Positions 40,013 to 48,590 of a stretch of DNA of 64,000 bases are shown here, piece by piece. The DNA comes from Flavobacterium sp. Sd200 (lineage in GTDB: Bacteria; Bacteroidota; Bacteroidia; Flavobacteriales; Flavobacteriaceae): contig NZ_WUMN01000003.1 of NCBI RefSeq assembly GCF_009826935.1, positions 434,001 through 498,000 of the forward strand, in the 5' to 3' direction. The notes beneath the pieces are model-generated. The model saw only the letters and a list, made by a program, of their open reading frames with translations. It was not told the origin of the DNA and did no database searches. Both the position numbers and the translations under genes were made by a program. Position 1 is the first letter of the stretch, and the number at the start of each line of letters is the position of its first letter.

Positions 40013-41280
40013 TGAAAGAAGATTTCCTGCATTATGTGTGGCAGTTTAAAAAGTTTAACCTACAGGGTTTAACCACTGTGCATGGAGAACCATTACAAAT
40101 TGTAAATAGTGGGCAGTATCTTCAGCTTGCAGGGCCTGATTTTTTTAACGCACAAATAATTATTGGCGGCCAAAAATGGGCAGGTAATGTAGAAATACAC
40201 ATTAGATCGTCAGATTGGTATTTGCACAGCCATGAAACAGATACCAATTATGATAATGTAATTTTACATGTGGTTTGGGATCATGATACGGAGGTGCTTC
40301 GCAAAAATGGCAGTGAGATACCTGTGCTGGAACTTAAGCATTATGTAGATTTTAAATTGCTGGCGGGCTATAACGAACTGGCTTCTGCAAAGACCTGGAT
40401 CAATTGCGAAAAAGAACTTTCTAATATTAATGTCTTTGTAGTAAACAACTGGAAAGAACGTTTGTTTTTTGAACGACTTGAGCGTAAGTCTTTGCCTATT
40501 ATAGAATTGGCAAAAGAAACCTACAACGATTGGGAAGCCGTGTTGTTTTGTTTTCTTGCTAAAAACTTCGGACTTAATACCAACGGCGATGTATTTTTTG
40601 AAATGGCAAAATCTCTGCCTTTCAGTGTGGTGCGCAAAGAGATTTTTGAGCCTGAGAATATTGAGGCATTACTACTGGGGCGTGCCGGGCTTTTAAACGA
40701 CACGTTTGAAGATATTTATGCACAGGGGCTGAAAGGGCTTTTTGCATACATGAGCCATAAGCATCAATTGCAGCCTGTGCATATCAATAGGGTAGAGTTT
40801 TTCAGGCATCGGCCGGATAATTTTCCAACCATCCGTCTTTCGCAACTGGCACAACTTTATAATAACGATCATAGCCTTTTCTCAAAAATTATTGCCGCCA
40901 AAACATTACCCCAACTTTACGAAGTTTTTAATGTGCAGGCCTCAAACTACTGGCACACCCATTATCAGTTTGATAAAGTTAGCCCGCAAAAACGTAAGCC
41001 TTTGTCCCATTCGTTTATAGACCTGCTAATCATCAATACAGTTATCCCGTTTAAGTTTGCCTATGCCAAAAGTATTGGCAAAGACAACAGCGAAGAACTT
41101 ATTGTACTAATGCAGCAGCTTGAGGCTGAAAGCAACAGCATAATAGATAAATTCAGGTATTTTAAAATGGATGTTTCCTCGGCCTATGACAGCCAGTCGC
41201 TCCTGCAGCTCAAAAACGAATACTGCAATCATAAACGATGCCTGCAATGCGGTTTGGGCTTGCAACTGCTAAAAAAGTAG
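40012..41280 (+). CDS. DUF2851 family protein
   Basis: 422 residues. Matches the uncharacterised family DUF2851 of Bacteroidota: begins D-F-L-H-Y-V-W-Q-F-K-K-F, then G-P-D-F-F-N-A-Q-I-I-I-G, W-A-G-N-V-E-I-H-I, V-I-L-H-V-V-W-D-H-D, and a helical second half with a C-terminal cysteine pair (C-L-Q-C-G-L). Cytoplasmic by the lack of a signal peptide. No reaction is known. A possible stem-loop covers the start codon. It is followed by a promoter whose -33 lies in its last codons. Confidence 0.8.
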   Translation: MKEDFLHYVWQFKKFNLQGLTTVHGEPLQIVNSGQYLQLAGPDFFNAQIIIGGQKWAGNVEIHIRSSDWYLHSHETDTNYDNVILHVVWDHDTEVLRKNGSEIPVLELKHYVDFKLLAGYNELASAKTWINCEKELSNINVFVVNNWKERLFFERLERKSLPIIELAKETYNDWEAVLFCFLAKNFGLNTNGDVFFEMAKSLPFSVVRKEIFEPENIEALLLGRAGLLNDTFEDIYAQGLKGLFAYMSHKHQLQPVHINRVEFFRHRPDNFPTIRLSQLAQLYNNDHSLFSKIIAAKTLPQLYEVFNVQASNYWHTHYQFDKVSPQKRKPLSHSFIDLLIINTVIPFKFAYAKSIGKDNSEELIVLMQQLEAESNSIIDKFRYFKMDVSSAYDSQSLLQLKNEYCNHKRCLQCGLGLQLLKK

Positions 41281-41288
41281 TATATTTG
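41260..41288 (+). promoter_or_regulatory. Promoter of the PspC gene
   Basis: TTG at 41260-41262, 18-base spacer, TATATTTG at 41281-41288 (exact -7). It overlaps the end of the DUF2851 gene and begins a ~75-base leader before the PspC ATG. Confidence 0.6.
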
Positions 41289-41342
41289 ATACGGAGTCGT
41301 AAAGTCAAAAGTCGTAAAGTGGTACGCAGGAGTAAGAACTTT

Positions 41343-41360
41343 AAACTTTAAACCTGAAAC
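41343..41360 (+). repeat. 18-base repeat shared with the E2 coding sequence
   Basis: AAACTTTAAACCTGAAAC, identical to 22774-22791. It lies in the untranslated leader of the PspC gene within a low-complexity run that also has two GTCGTAAAGT units. Confidence 0.6.
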
Positions 41361-41370
41361 AAAAATTGTA

Positions 41371-41598
41371 ATGTCACTCATAACAAACATAAGGCATTTT
41401 TTTGAAAAGCATGGCTTTGAGGTAGCCTCACGCTTTGCAGATAAGCTTGGCATGCGTGCCACAAACGTGCGCTTGTTTTTTATATACATAACGTTTGTAA
41501 CTATTGGGTTATGGTTTGGCGTATATCTTACATTAGCATTTTGGTTAAAGCTAAAAGATATGGTGTATACCAAGCGCAGTTCTGTTTTCGATCTTTAA
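41371..41598 (+). CDS. PspC-like membrane protein
   Basis: 75 residues. One membrane helix at ~37-57 (L-F-F-I-Y-I-T-F-V-T-I-G-L-W-F-G-V-Y-L), preceded by a basic helical segment (A-S-R-F-A-D-K-L-G-M-R-A-T-N-V-R). This fits PspC, the phage-shock protein that senses membrane stress, but the protein is short. The gene has its own promoter and starts the short run of 41371-42526, since the next gene begins 10 bases after it. Confidence 0.7.
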   Translation: MSLITNIRHFFEKHGFEVASRFADKLGMRATNVRLFFIYITFVTIGLWFGVYLTLAFWLKLKDMVYTKRSSVFDL

Positions 41599-41608
41599 GC
41601 TAATAAAA

Positions 41609-42526
41609 ATGCACTTTTATTACTCCCTGACAAAAGACCAGCGCAAAGGCATAATAGCCCTGTGCGTAGTTATAATTGCTGTTCAGGTTGGGTACTATTT
41701 TATAAGCAATACCAATTTTAAGACCCGTACAGACAAGACAGCGGAAGAAAAAGAATGGCTTGCACTGCAAACAAAAATAGACGGGCTTAAGGCTAAAAAG
41801 GGGCAGAAGAAGTTTATCATATATCCATTTAATCCTAATTTTATTACCGATCATAAAGGGTACACGCTGGGTATGTCTGTAGAAGAAATAGACCGATTGC
41901 ATGCTTACAGGGATAGCGGTAAATGGATAAATACCGTTGCCGATTTTAAAACGGTAACAAAGGTTTCGGACAGTCTTTTAAATAAAATTTCTCCTTATTT
42001 TAAATTTCCCGACTGGGTAAATAAAAAATATGGCGAACAGGTTGCGAGCAACGGGTCTGTGTTGACATCAAATAAAACGTCGTTCGATACTAAGGTAAAA
42101 ACGTTCGCAGAAAAGAAAATTTCGAAACCATTATTAGACATTAATACGGCTCTCGAAGAAGACTTGATCGAAGTTTATGGCATAGGCCCGGCATTTGCTA
42201 AAAAAATATTGCTACGCCGTTCCGATCTTGGTGCTTTTGTAAGTATGGACCAGATGGAAGATTTTAAAGAATTTTCCCCGGAAGCTATTGCCGGGCTTAA
42301 GAAAGGCTTTAAGGCTGGAGAGAACCCACAGGTAGCAACCATTAATGTTAATACCGCGTCGTTACAGCAACTTTCACGCTTCCCGTATTTTAATAAAGAT
42401 ATTGCTAAAGCCATCATTACCCAGCGCAGCATGAAGGGTAAAATTGCTAATTTTGATGAATTGTCAAAAATTAATGATATTTTTATTGATAAATCAAAAA
42501 TAATTAGCTTATATTTGGAATACTAA
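41609..42526 (+). CDS. Membrane-anchored helix-hairpin-helix protein (ComEA-like)
   Basis: 305 residues. One membrane helix near the N-terminus (G-I-I-A-L-C-V-V-I-I-A-V-Q-V-G-Y-Y-F). The rest contains repeated helix-hairpin-helix units: L-L-D-I-N-T-A-L-E-E-D-L-I-E-V-Y-G-I-G-P-A-F-A-K-K-I and I-N-V-N-T-A-S-L-Q-Q-L-S-R-F-P-Y-F. These bind DNA in ComEA-type proteins, so DNA uptake or anchoring is the likely role. It follows the PspC gene and precedes acyl-CoA dehydrogenase by 16 bases. Confidence 0.8.
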   Translation: MHFYYSLTKDQRKGIIALCVVIIAVQVGYYFISNTNFKTRTDKTAEEKEWLALQTKIDGLKAKKGQKKFIIYPFNPNFITDHKGYTLGMSVEEIDRLHAYRDSGKWINTVADFKTVTKVSDSLLNKISPYFKFPDWVNKKYGEQVASNGSVLTSNKTSFDTKVKTFAEKKISKPLLDINTALEEDLIEVYGIGPAFAKKILLRRSDLGAFVSMDQMEDFKEFSPEAIAGLKKGFKAGENPQVATINVNTASLQQLSRFPYFNKDIAKAIITQRSMKGKIANFDELSKINDIFIDKSKIISLYLEY

Positions 42527-42542
42527 AAAATAAGCTGATAAA

Positions 42543-43685
42543 ATGAATTTTGATCAAAATGAAACGCAGGCCATGATTGCACAGTCGATCAGGGAGTTTG
42601 CAGAACTTCACATCCGTCCTAATATTATGGAGTGGGACGAATCGCAGCATTTTCCGGTAGAACTTTTTAAACAGCTTGGGCAAATGGGCTATATGGGGGT
42701 TTTGGTTCCCGAAGAATATGGCGGCAGTGGCCTGGGCTATCATGAATATATTACTGTTGTTGATGAAATAAGTAAGGTAGACCCTTCGATAGGGCTTTCG
42801 GTAGCAGCACACAATTCGCTTTGTACTAACCACATCCTTACGTTTGGCAACGAAGAGCAAAAAAAGAAATGGCTGCCTAAACTGGCTACAGCCGAACATA
42901 TAGGTGCCTGGGGTTTAACCGAGCATAATACAGGCAGCGATGCCGGAGGTATGAATACAACTGCGGTTAAAGACGGCGATCACTGGGTGGTTAACGGTGC
43001 AAAGAATTTTATTACGCATGCCAAATCGGGCGATGTGGCTGTGGTGATAGTGCGCACCGGAGAAAAAGGTGACTCTAAAGGCATGACTGCTTTTGTGTTT
43101 GAAAAAGGCATGTCGGGTTTTAGCAGTGGTAAAAAGGAGAACAAGCTTGGTATGCGTGCCAGCGAAACCGCCGAACTGGTGTTTGATAACTGCCGCGTGC
43201 CCGATGCCAACCGCCTTGGCGAAGTAGGCGAGGGGTTTGTACAGGCTATGAAAGTGCTTGATGGCGGACGCATATCTATAGGAGCTTTGTCGTTGGGTAT
43301 TGCTAAAGGGGCTTATGAGGCTGCTCTTAAATACAGTAAAGAGCGCTATCAGTTTGGTCAGCCTATCAGTAATTTTCAGGGCATAGCGTTTAAACTTGCC
43401 GATATGGCTACCGAGATTGAGGCGTCGGAACTGCTTTTGCATAAGGCAGCCTATTTAAAAAACAACCATAAGCCAGTAACCAAAGCAGGGGCTATGGCAA
43501 AAATGTATGCCTCCGAAGTTTGCGTGCGTGTTGCTAACGAGGCAGTACAAATACATGGCGGATATGGTTACACTAAAGATTTTCCTGTAGAGAAATTTTA
43601 TCGTGACTCTAAGTTATGTACGATAGGTGAAGGAACTACCGAAATACAGAAGCTGGTAATATCACGTAATTTGCTGAAAGACTAA
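42543..43685 (+). CDS. Acyl-CoA dehydrogenase
   Basis: 380 residues, the usual length. FAD-linked oxidation of acyl-CoA to enoyl-CoA. Signs: A-A-H-N-S-L-C-T-N-H-I-L, W-G-L-T-E-H-N-T-G-S-D-A-G-G-M, K-N-F-I-T-H-A, R-Y-Q-F-G-Q-P-I, V-Q-I-H-G-G-Y-G-Y-T-K-D-F and the catalytic Glu363 in I-G-E-G-T-T-E-I-Q. It resembles short/branched-chain dehydrogenases. The electron acceptor (ETF) genes are elsewhere. Ends at a terminator. Confidence 0.9.
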   Translation: MNFDQNETQAMIAQSIREFAELHIRPNIMEWDESQHFPVELFKQLGQMGYMGVLVPEEYGGSGLGYHEYITVVDEISKVDPSIGLSVAAHNSLCTNHILTFGNEEQKKKWLPKLATAEHIGAWGLTEHNTGSDAGGMNTTAVKDGDHWVVNGAKNFITHAKSGDVAVVIVRTGEKGDSKGMTAFVFEKGMSGFSSGKKENKLGMRASETAELVFDNCRVPDANRLGEVGEGFVQAMKVLDGGRISIGALSLGIAKGAYEAALKYSKERYQFGQPISNFQGIAFKLADMATEIEASELLLHKAAYLKNNHKPVTKAGAMAKMYASEVCVRVANEAVQIHGGYGYTKDFPVEKFYRDSKLCTIGEGTTEIQKLVISRNLLKD

Positions 43686-43710
43686 TATTTAAAAACTAAC
43701 TAACTCCTTT

Positions 43711-43743
43711 AAGGGCTTTCTGTAATACAGAAAGCCTTTTTAG
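43711..43743 (+). terminator. Terminator of the acyl-CoA dehydrogenase gene
   Basis: GCTTTCTGT (43715-43723) pairs with ACAGAAAGC (43727-43735), followed by CTTTTT. Confidence 0.8.
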
Positions 43744-43847
43744 TTTTATTTATCAACACTACAACGATGTAGTTTGTGTATAGATGATAATTTTTTAATT
43801 TTTAAAGCTTCATTTTGTAATTTAGGTAAAAACCAAACCTTTTATTT

Positions 43848-45209
43848 ATGAAATGTATATTTATTACCGCTTTCTCTGCAATGTTTTTGTGGGGATGCAG
43901 CAATGATGCCGATACGGTATCTAAAGAACCTACTGTTGAGAATGTGGGAGCAATAAAAAATCAAGATGCAGCAAGATCAACGGGAACAAAAGTAATGATG
44001 CAGGCTTTTTATTGGGATGTGCCCGGTGGGGGTAACTGGTGGAATACTATTTCGGCTAAAGTGCCTTCGTGGGCGTCGGCAGGTATAGATGCTGTTTGGC
44101 TTCCTCCGGCAACAAAAGGGCAAAGTGGCGGTTATTCTATGGGATATGATCCTTTTGACTATTTTGATTTTGGAAGCTATAACCAAATGGGTTCTGTAGA
44201 AACCCGTTTTGGGTCGCTTGCAGAATTACAGTCGCTTATAAGTACAGCCCATACTAACGACCTTAGTGTGATTGCCGATATAGTGGTAAACCACAGTAGC
44301 GGTGGAGCCTCGGAATATAATCCTTATGCTAATAGTAATACTTATACAAACTTTCAGCCGGCATCAGGCATGTTTGCGCGATCGTATAACGATTTTCATC
44401 CTAACAATGTTCACTCATCCGACGCAGGCAGCTTCGGGGGCTTTCCTGATCTTTGCCATGATAAGGTATATGTGCAGGACTGGCTTTATAATAATGCCAA
44501 TTCTATAGCAAAATACTACAAGAATACTATGGGGTTTGATGGTTGGAGGTTTGATTATGTTAAAGGGTTTGAACCCTGGGTAGTTAAAAATTTTAAAGAC
44601 GCAGTGGGTGGTTTTACAGTTGGCGAAAACTGGGATGGAAATGCAGGTGTATTAGAAACCTGGGTTAATAGTGCGGAGGCAAGCGCTTTTGATTTTGCCT
44701 GCTACTATAAAATGCGGGATGCTCTTAATAATAATGATCTTACGCAGCTTAACGGTGATATGTTATTAAAGAGAAATCCTTACCGTGCGGTTACCTTTGT
44801 GTCTAACCATGATACCAATGAGATATATAATAATAAATTATTAGCTTATGCTTATATTTTGACTCATGAAGGTTATCCGTGCGTTTTTTATAGGGACTAT
44901 GAAGAATGGCTGGATAAAAATAAACTTAATAATCTTATATGGATACATAATAATAAAGCTACAGGAGGTACTACTTACCTTTATGCGGATAATGATGAAT
45001 ATGTAGCTAAACGAAACGGATCTCCGGGTATTTTGATATATATAAATAATAGCGATTCATGGCAACAACGATGGGTTGAAACCAATTGGGTTAGTACCGT
45101 TATTAAAGACTACACAGGTAATTCTTCCTGGGAGCCTACAACGCAATCGGGTAAATGGGTGCAGGTGGAGGCTCCGCCGCATGGCTATACAATATGGTCG
45201 GTAAAATAA
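43848..45209 (+). CDS. Alpha-amylase (GH13) lipoprotein
   Basis: 453 residues. Lipobox L-W-G-C with Cys17, followed by S-N-D-A-D, an acidic stretch like surface-export signals. GH13 catalytic domain: D-I-V-V-N-H at 144-149 (region I), nucleophile D236 in G-W-R-F-D-Y, acid/base E260 in V-G-E-N-W-D, and D322 in S-N-H-D-T-N-E; a C-terminal beta-sheet domain ends ~453. It cuts alpha-1,4-glucans, probably at the cell surface. No SusCD genes are close by, so it is not in a classical starch utilisation locus. Confidence 0.85.
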   Translation: MKCIFITAFSAMFLWGCSNDADTVSKEPTVENVGAIKNQDAARSTGTKVMMQAFYWDVPGGGNWWNTISAKVPSWASAGIDAVWLPPATKGQSGGYSMGYDPFDYFDFGSYNQMGSVETRFGSLAELQSLISTAHTNDLSVIADIVVNHSSGGASEYNPYANSNTYTNFQPASGMFARSYNDFHPNNVHSSDAGSFGGFPDLCHDKVYVQDWLYNNANSIAKYYKNTMGFDGWRFDYVKGFEPWVVKNFKDAVGGFTVGENWDGNAGVLETWVNSAEASAFDFACYYKMRDALNNNDLTQLNGDMLLKRNPYRAVTFVSNHDTNEIYNNKLLAYAYILTHEGYPCVFYRDYEEWLDKNKLNNLIWIHNNKATGGTTYLYADNDEYVAKRNGSPGILIYINNSDSWQQRWVETNWVSTVIKDYTGNSSWEPTTQSGKWVQVEAPPHGYTIWSVK

Positions 45210-45223
45210 AAAGCAGTTTTAAT

Positions 45224-45254
45224 TTTGTGGGTTTGTAAAATAGTTATAAGTTTG
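45224..45254 (+). promoter_or_regulatory. Promoter of rpsU
   Basis: TTTG at 45224-45227, 19-base spacer, TAAGTTTG at 45247-45254 (exact -7). The ATG of rpsU is 29 bases downstream. Confidence 0.7.
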
Positions 45255-45267
45255 CAGCCTTAACGAG

Positions 45268-45274
45268 AGGAGGT
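45268..45274 (+). promoter_or_regulatory. Strong Shine-Dalgarno before rpsU
   Basis: AGGAGGT with an 8-base gap to the ATG at 45283. Such a perfect anti-16S pairing is unusual for this genome; most genes here have A-rich leaders and no Shine-Dalgarno. Confidence 0.8.
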
Positions 45275-45282
45275 GTTATATT

Positions 45283-45477
45283 ATGTTGATTATACCAATT
45301 AAAGACGGAGAAAATATCGATAGAGCGCTTAAGCGTTACAAACGTAAATTTGATAAGACTGGTGTTGTACGTCAGCTAAGAAGCCGTCAGGCTTTCATAA
45401 AACCATCAGTTGTTCGTAGGGCTCAAATACAAAAAGCAAGCTATATTCAGGGTCTTCGCGACGCTGCCGAGAGTTAA
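45283..45477 (+). CDS. rpsU: 30S ribosomal protein S21
   Basis: 64 residues. Begins L-I-I-P-I-K-D-G-E-N-I-D-R-A-L-K-R-Y-K-R, then Q-A-F-I-K-P-S-V-V-R-R-A. S21 binds near the 3' end of 16S rRNA in the small subunit. In Flavobacterium ribosomes it takes part in hiding the anti-Shine-Dalgarno sequence (literature on F. johnsoniae), which makes the strong Shine-Dalgarno in its own mRNA notable. A long hairpin terminator follows. Confidence 0.95.
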   Translation: MLIIPIKDGENIDRALKRYKRKFDKTGVVRQLRSRQAFIKPSVVRRAQIQKASYIQGLRDAAES

Positions 45478-45503
45478 TAGTAATTTTTCGGAGCTTTAAA
45501 TAT

Positions 45504-45549
45504 AAACCGTTAGCAGTAAAAGTTTAATTTTGCTGTTAACGGTTTTTTT
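45504..45549 (+). terminator. Long terminator hairpin after rpsU
   Basis: An 18-bp stem from AAACCGTTAGCAGTAAAA (45504-45521) and its complement ending at 45545 (two G.T pairs), 6-base loop, followed by T4. The next gene's ATG at 45550 is the first base past the T tract. Confidence 0.85.
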
Positions 45550-46449
45550 ATGGTGCAAAATAAACAGGCTTTTAAGGATTATTTGCTAAGCGAAAAAAAT
45601 TATTCTTTGCTTACGGTGCGGGCATATCTTGACGATGTTTCGGCTTTTGAGCAATTTATTCAGGGTGCAGACGACGGTGCTGTGCTTGAAAATGTAGTTT
45701 ACAGTCAGGTGCGCAGCTGGGTAGTTAGTTTGGTTGAGGCAGGTATTGCTAATAAATCGGTCAATCGCAAGGTGTCTTCGCTTAAAGCTTTTTACAGGTT
45801 TTTACTTAAATCAAAGCAAATCACTGTAAGTCCGCTGCAAAAACACAGGTCTTTAAAGACGGAAACTAAGGTTCAGGTTCCTTTTTCTGAAAAAGAGCTT
45901 TCGGATGTAATAGATTTTAATGCTTTTCCTGATGATTTTTCAGGTATAAGGAACAGGCTTATAATAGAACTGCTTTACACTACGGGTATGCGTAGGGCAG
46001 AACTTATTTCTTTAAAATTAAACAGTTATGATCCTGCCAACAAAACGCTTAAAGTGCTTGGCAAGCGCAATAAGGAGCGTATTCTTCCGGTGCTGGGTTG
46101 TACTGCCGATTTGATTATGCAATATATAGTGCAGCGAAGGCAGGTGCAGGGAGAGGAAAGTGGCGATTTGTTAATTTTAAATGATTCGGGTAAAAAAGTT
46201 AGTGAATCGTTTGTGTATAGGTTAATTAATTGTTACTTTAGTGTTGTCTCCGCTAAGGTAAAACGCAGTCCGCATGTGTTGCGCCACACGTTTGCAACGC
46301 ACCTTTTAAACAACGGGGCCGATTTGAATTCAGTTAAAGAGTTGTTAGGGCACGCCAGTTTATCTTCTACACAAATATATACCCACAGCAGTCTTGCCGA
46401 GTTAAAAAAAGTGTACAACGATGCGCATCCGCGTGGTCATGGCTCTTGA
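45550..46449 (+). CDS. xerC: XerC-type tyrosine recombinase
   Basis: 299 residues. N-terminal core-binding domain (~1-105) and catalytic domain with R149 region in M-R-R-A-E-L, K172, H242-x-x-R245 in [10 protein letters not shown]268 in L-G-H-A-S, and Tyr277 in Q-I-Y-T-H. The pattern is that of XerC/D, which resolve chromosome dimers at dif. XerC versus XerD cannot be told with certainty without comparison. Its ATG lies right after the rpsU terminator, so expression would need read-through. The hibernation-factor gene follows 26 bases later. Confidence 0.85.
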   Translation: MVQNKQAFKDYLLSEKNYSLLTVRAYLDDVSAFEQFIQGADDGAVLENVVYSQVRSWVVSLVEAGIANKSVNRKVSSLKAFYRFLLKSKQITVSPLQKHRSLKTETKVQVPFSEKELSDVIDFNAFPDDFSGIRNRLIIELLYTTGMRRAELISLKLNSYDPANKTLKVLGKRNKERILPVLGCTADLIMQYIVQRRQVQGEESGDLLILNDSGKKVSESFVYRLINCYFSVVSAKVKRSPHVLRHTFATHLLNNGADLNSVKELLGHASLSSTQIYTHSSLAELKKVYNDAHPRGHGS

Positions 46450-46475
46450 GATGTTTAATTTAAAATGTTTTAATT

Positions 46476-46778
46476 ATGAAAGTGAATGTTCATGCAGTTA
46501 ACTTTAATGTTGACACTAAGCTCGTTGGGTTTGTTCAGTTAAGGCTTGATAAACTGGAAAAGTACTATGACAGGGTTGTTAGTTCGGATGTTTTTTTTAA
46601 GCTGGATAATACGAGTGGAAAAGAAAATAAGATAGCGGAGGTTAAAGTGACGGTTCCGGGAGACGAGTTTATAGTGAAAAAGCAGTGTAAAACATTTGAG
46701 GAAGCGGTAGAGCTTGCGGCAGATTCGATGGAGAGGTTATTAATGAAGAGAAAACAGAAAATCAGAGCGCATTCATAA
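46476..46778 (+). CDS. hpf: Ribosome hibernation promoting factor (HPF/RaiA, short form)
   Basis: 100 residues. Pattern of the short HPF family: V-N-V-H-A-V-N-F-N-V-D at the start, L-D-K-L-E-K-Y-Y-D-R-V-V, V-K-V-T-V-P-G-D-E-F-I-V-K-K-Q, and the basic end M-K-R-K-Q-K-I-R. It binds 30S/70S ribosomes in stationary phase and stops translation. It lies behind xerC with a short gap, and before the tRNA-tuf operon, which has its own promoter. Confidence 0.9.
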   Translation: MKVNVHAVNFNVDTKLVGFVQLRLDKLEKYYDRVVSSDVFFKLDNTSGKENKIAEVKVTVPGDEFIVKKQCKTFEEAVELAADSMERLLMKRKQKIRAHS

Positions 46779-46802
46779 TTAGAAAAAAAAGTTAGAAATA
46801 TT

Positions 46803-46832
46803 TTTGATTAGTAAATAAATTATATACATTTG
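46803..46832 (+). promoter_or_regulatory. Promoter of the tRNA-tuf-secE-nusG operon
   Basis: TTTG at 46803-46806, 18-base spacer, TACATTTG at 46825-46832 (both exact). It is the best promoter in the window and lies 37 bases before tRNA-Thr. Confidence 0.75.
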
Positions 46833-46868
46833 CAGTCCGTTAGAAATAGCGGACTTTTTTATTGAGTT

Positions 46869-46942
46869 GCCGGTGTAGCTCAGCTGGCTAGAGCAGCTGA
46901 TTTGTAATCAGCAGGTCGTGGGTTCGAGTCCCTCTATCGGCT
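46869..46942 (+). tRNA. tRNA-Thr (anticodon TGT)
   Basis: Acceptor GCCGGTG pairs with TATCGGC; anticodon stem GCTGA/TCAGC with loop TTTGTAA, anticodon TGT; T-loop GGTTCGAGTCC. The discriminator base is T at 46942. CCA is not encoded. Confidence 0.95.
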
Positions 46943-47050
46943 CAAAAAAATAAGTTTTAGCCTTTTAAAGGTTAATAAATTGAAGTTCAGTAAGTAGCTG
47001 TGTTATTGTGGTGAAAACGTTTTTTGAAAACAACTGAAAAGTAAAGGTTC

Positions 47051-47131
47051 GGGGAGATACTCAAGCGGCCAACGAGGACGGACTGTAAATCCGTTGGGAA
47101 ACCTTCGAAGGTTCGAATCCTTCTCTCCCCA
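47051..47131 (+). tRNA. tRNA-Tyr (anticodon GTA)
   Basis: Acceptor GGGGAGA pairs with TCTCCCC; anticodon stem ACGGA/TCCGT with loop CTGTAAA, anticodon GTA; a long variable arm (GGGAAACCTTCGAAGG) as expected for Tyr. CCA is not encoded. Confidence 0.95.
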
Positions 47132-47223
47132 CAAAATTGTTTTGAATGATGGGTTTTGAATTTTGAATGATGCGGGTGCTGAATTTAAGATAAAATAATT
47201 CAAAATTTAAAATAATTAAAGAG

Positions 47224-47295
47224 GCCGGTGTAGCTCAGGGGTAGAGTGCTTCCTTGGTAAGGAAGAGGTCACGGGTTCAATTCCCGTCATTGGCT
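47224..47295 (+). tRNA. tRNA-Thr (anticodon GGT)
   Basis: Acceptor GCCGGTG pairs with CATTGGC; anticodon stem CTTCC/GGAAG with loop TTGGTAA, anticodon GGT. CCA is not encoded. The gene is 55 bases upstream of tuf. Confidence 0.95.
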
Positions 47296-47350
47296 CAAAG
47301 TTTAGATGAATTTGAACACTAATTATAAACTAAGATTAAATTATTAAATC

Positions 47351-48535
47351 ATGGCAAAGGAAACTTTTGATAGGTCGAAGCCGCACCTTAATATAGGTAC
47401 AATTGGGCACGTTGACCACGGTAAAACAACTTTGACTGCTGCTATTACTAAAGTATTGGCTGATGCAGGTCTTTCTGAAGCAAAATCATTTGACCAAATT
47501 GATAACGCTCCTGAAGAAAAAGAAAGGGGTATTACTATTAATACTTCTCACGTAGAGTATGCTACTGCTAACCGTCACTATGCTCACGTTGACTGTCCTG
47601 GTCACGCTGACTACGTTAAAAACATGGTTACTGGTGCTGCTCAGATGGACGGTGCTATCCTTGTGGTTGCTGCTACAGATGGTCCTATGCCGCAAACTCG
47701 TGAGCACATCCTTCTAGGTCGCCAGGTTGGTGTTCCAAGAATGGTTGTATTTATGAATAAAGTTGACATGGTTGATGATGCTGAGCTTCTTGAGCTAGTT
47801 GAAATGGAAATCCGTGATCTACTTTCTTTCTATCAGTATGATGGTGATAATGGTCCTGTAATCCAGGGTTCTGCTCTTGGTGCACTTAACGGTGAGCCAA
47901 AATGGGTTGAAACTGTAATGAACCTTATGGCTGCTGTTGATGAGTGGATCGAGCTTCCTGTTCGTGATGTTGAGAAACCATTCCTTATGCCTGTAGAAGA
48001 TGTGTTTACAATTACTGGCCGTGGTACTGTTGCTACAGGTCGTATTGAAACAGGTGTTGCTAATACAGGTGATGCAGTTGAAATCATTGGTATGGGTGCT
48101 GAGAAACTTACATCTACTATTACAGGTGTTGAGATGTTCCGTAAAATCCTTGACCGTGGTGAAGCTGGTGATAACGTAGGTCTTCTACTTCGTGGTATTG
48201 ATAAAGCTGATATCCGTCGTGGTATGGTTATTATCAAGCCAGGATCTGTTAAGCCACACGCTCACTTCAAAGCTGAGGTTTATATCCTTAAAAAAGAAGA
48301 AGGTGGTCGTCACACTCCATTCCACAATAACTACCGTCCTCAGTTCTACGTTCGTACAACTGACGTAACAGGTACTATTACTCTTCCAGAAGGTGTAGAG
48401 ATGGTAATGCCAGGTGATAACCTTACAATCGAAGTGCAACTACTTAGCCCAATCGCTCTTAGCGTAGGTCTACGTTTCGCTATCCGTGAGGGTGGTCGTA
48501 CAGTAGGTGCTGGTCAGGTTACTGAGATACTATAA
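47351..48535 (+). CDS. tuf: Elongation factor Tu
   Basis: 394 residues. Delivers aminoacyl-tRNA to the ribosome. G1 [25 protein letters not shown] and N-K-V-D are all present; domains II and III follow, with the typical end [10 protein letters not shown]. Codon use is strongly biased to a few codons (GGT, GCT, CGT, CTT), far more than nearby genes, as expected for the most expressed gene. Preceded by three tRNA genes and followed by a hairpin and tRNA-Trp. Confidence 0.98.
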   Translation: MAKETFDRSKPHLNIGTIGHVDHGKTTLTAAITKVLADAGLSEAKSFDQIDNAPEEKERGITINTSHVEYATANRHYAHVDCPGHADYVKNMVTGAAQMDGAILVVAATDGPMPQTREHILLGRQVGVPRMVVFMNKVDMVDDAELLELVEMEIRDLLSFYQYDGDNGPVIQGSALGALNGEPKWVETVMNLMAAVDEWIELPVRDVEKPFLMPVEDVFTITGRGTVATGRIETGVANTGDAVEIIGMGAEKLTSTITGVEMFRKILDRGEAGDNVGLLLRGIDKADIRRGMVIIKPGSVKPHAHFKAEVYILKKEEGGRHTPFHNNYRPQFYVRTTDVTGTITLPEGVEMVMPGDNLTIEVQLLSPIALSVGLRFAIREGGRTVGAGQVTEIL

Positions 48536-48548
48536 TTATTGAATACAT

Positions 48549-48586
48549 AAAAGCCGGCCGGTTTGTATTTATCGGCTGGCTTTTAA
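48549..48586 (+). terminator. Hairpin after tuf, likely partial terminator or processing site
   Basis: AAAAGCCGGCCG (48549-48560) pairs with CGGCTGGCTTTT (48573-48584), a 12-bp stem with one G.T pair and a 12-base loop, followed by AAATAA. The tRNA-Trp gene starts only 6 bases later with no room for a promoter. Confidence 0.6.
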
Positions 48587-48590
48587 ATAA

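Noticed and set aside
47833..48237. Minus-strand frame opposite tuf
   Set aside because: The codon bias of tuf leaves the opposite strand open; no homology or start signal.
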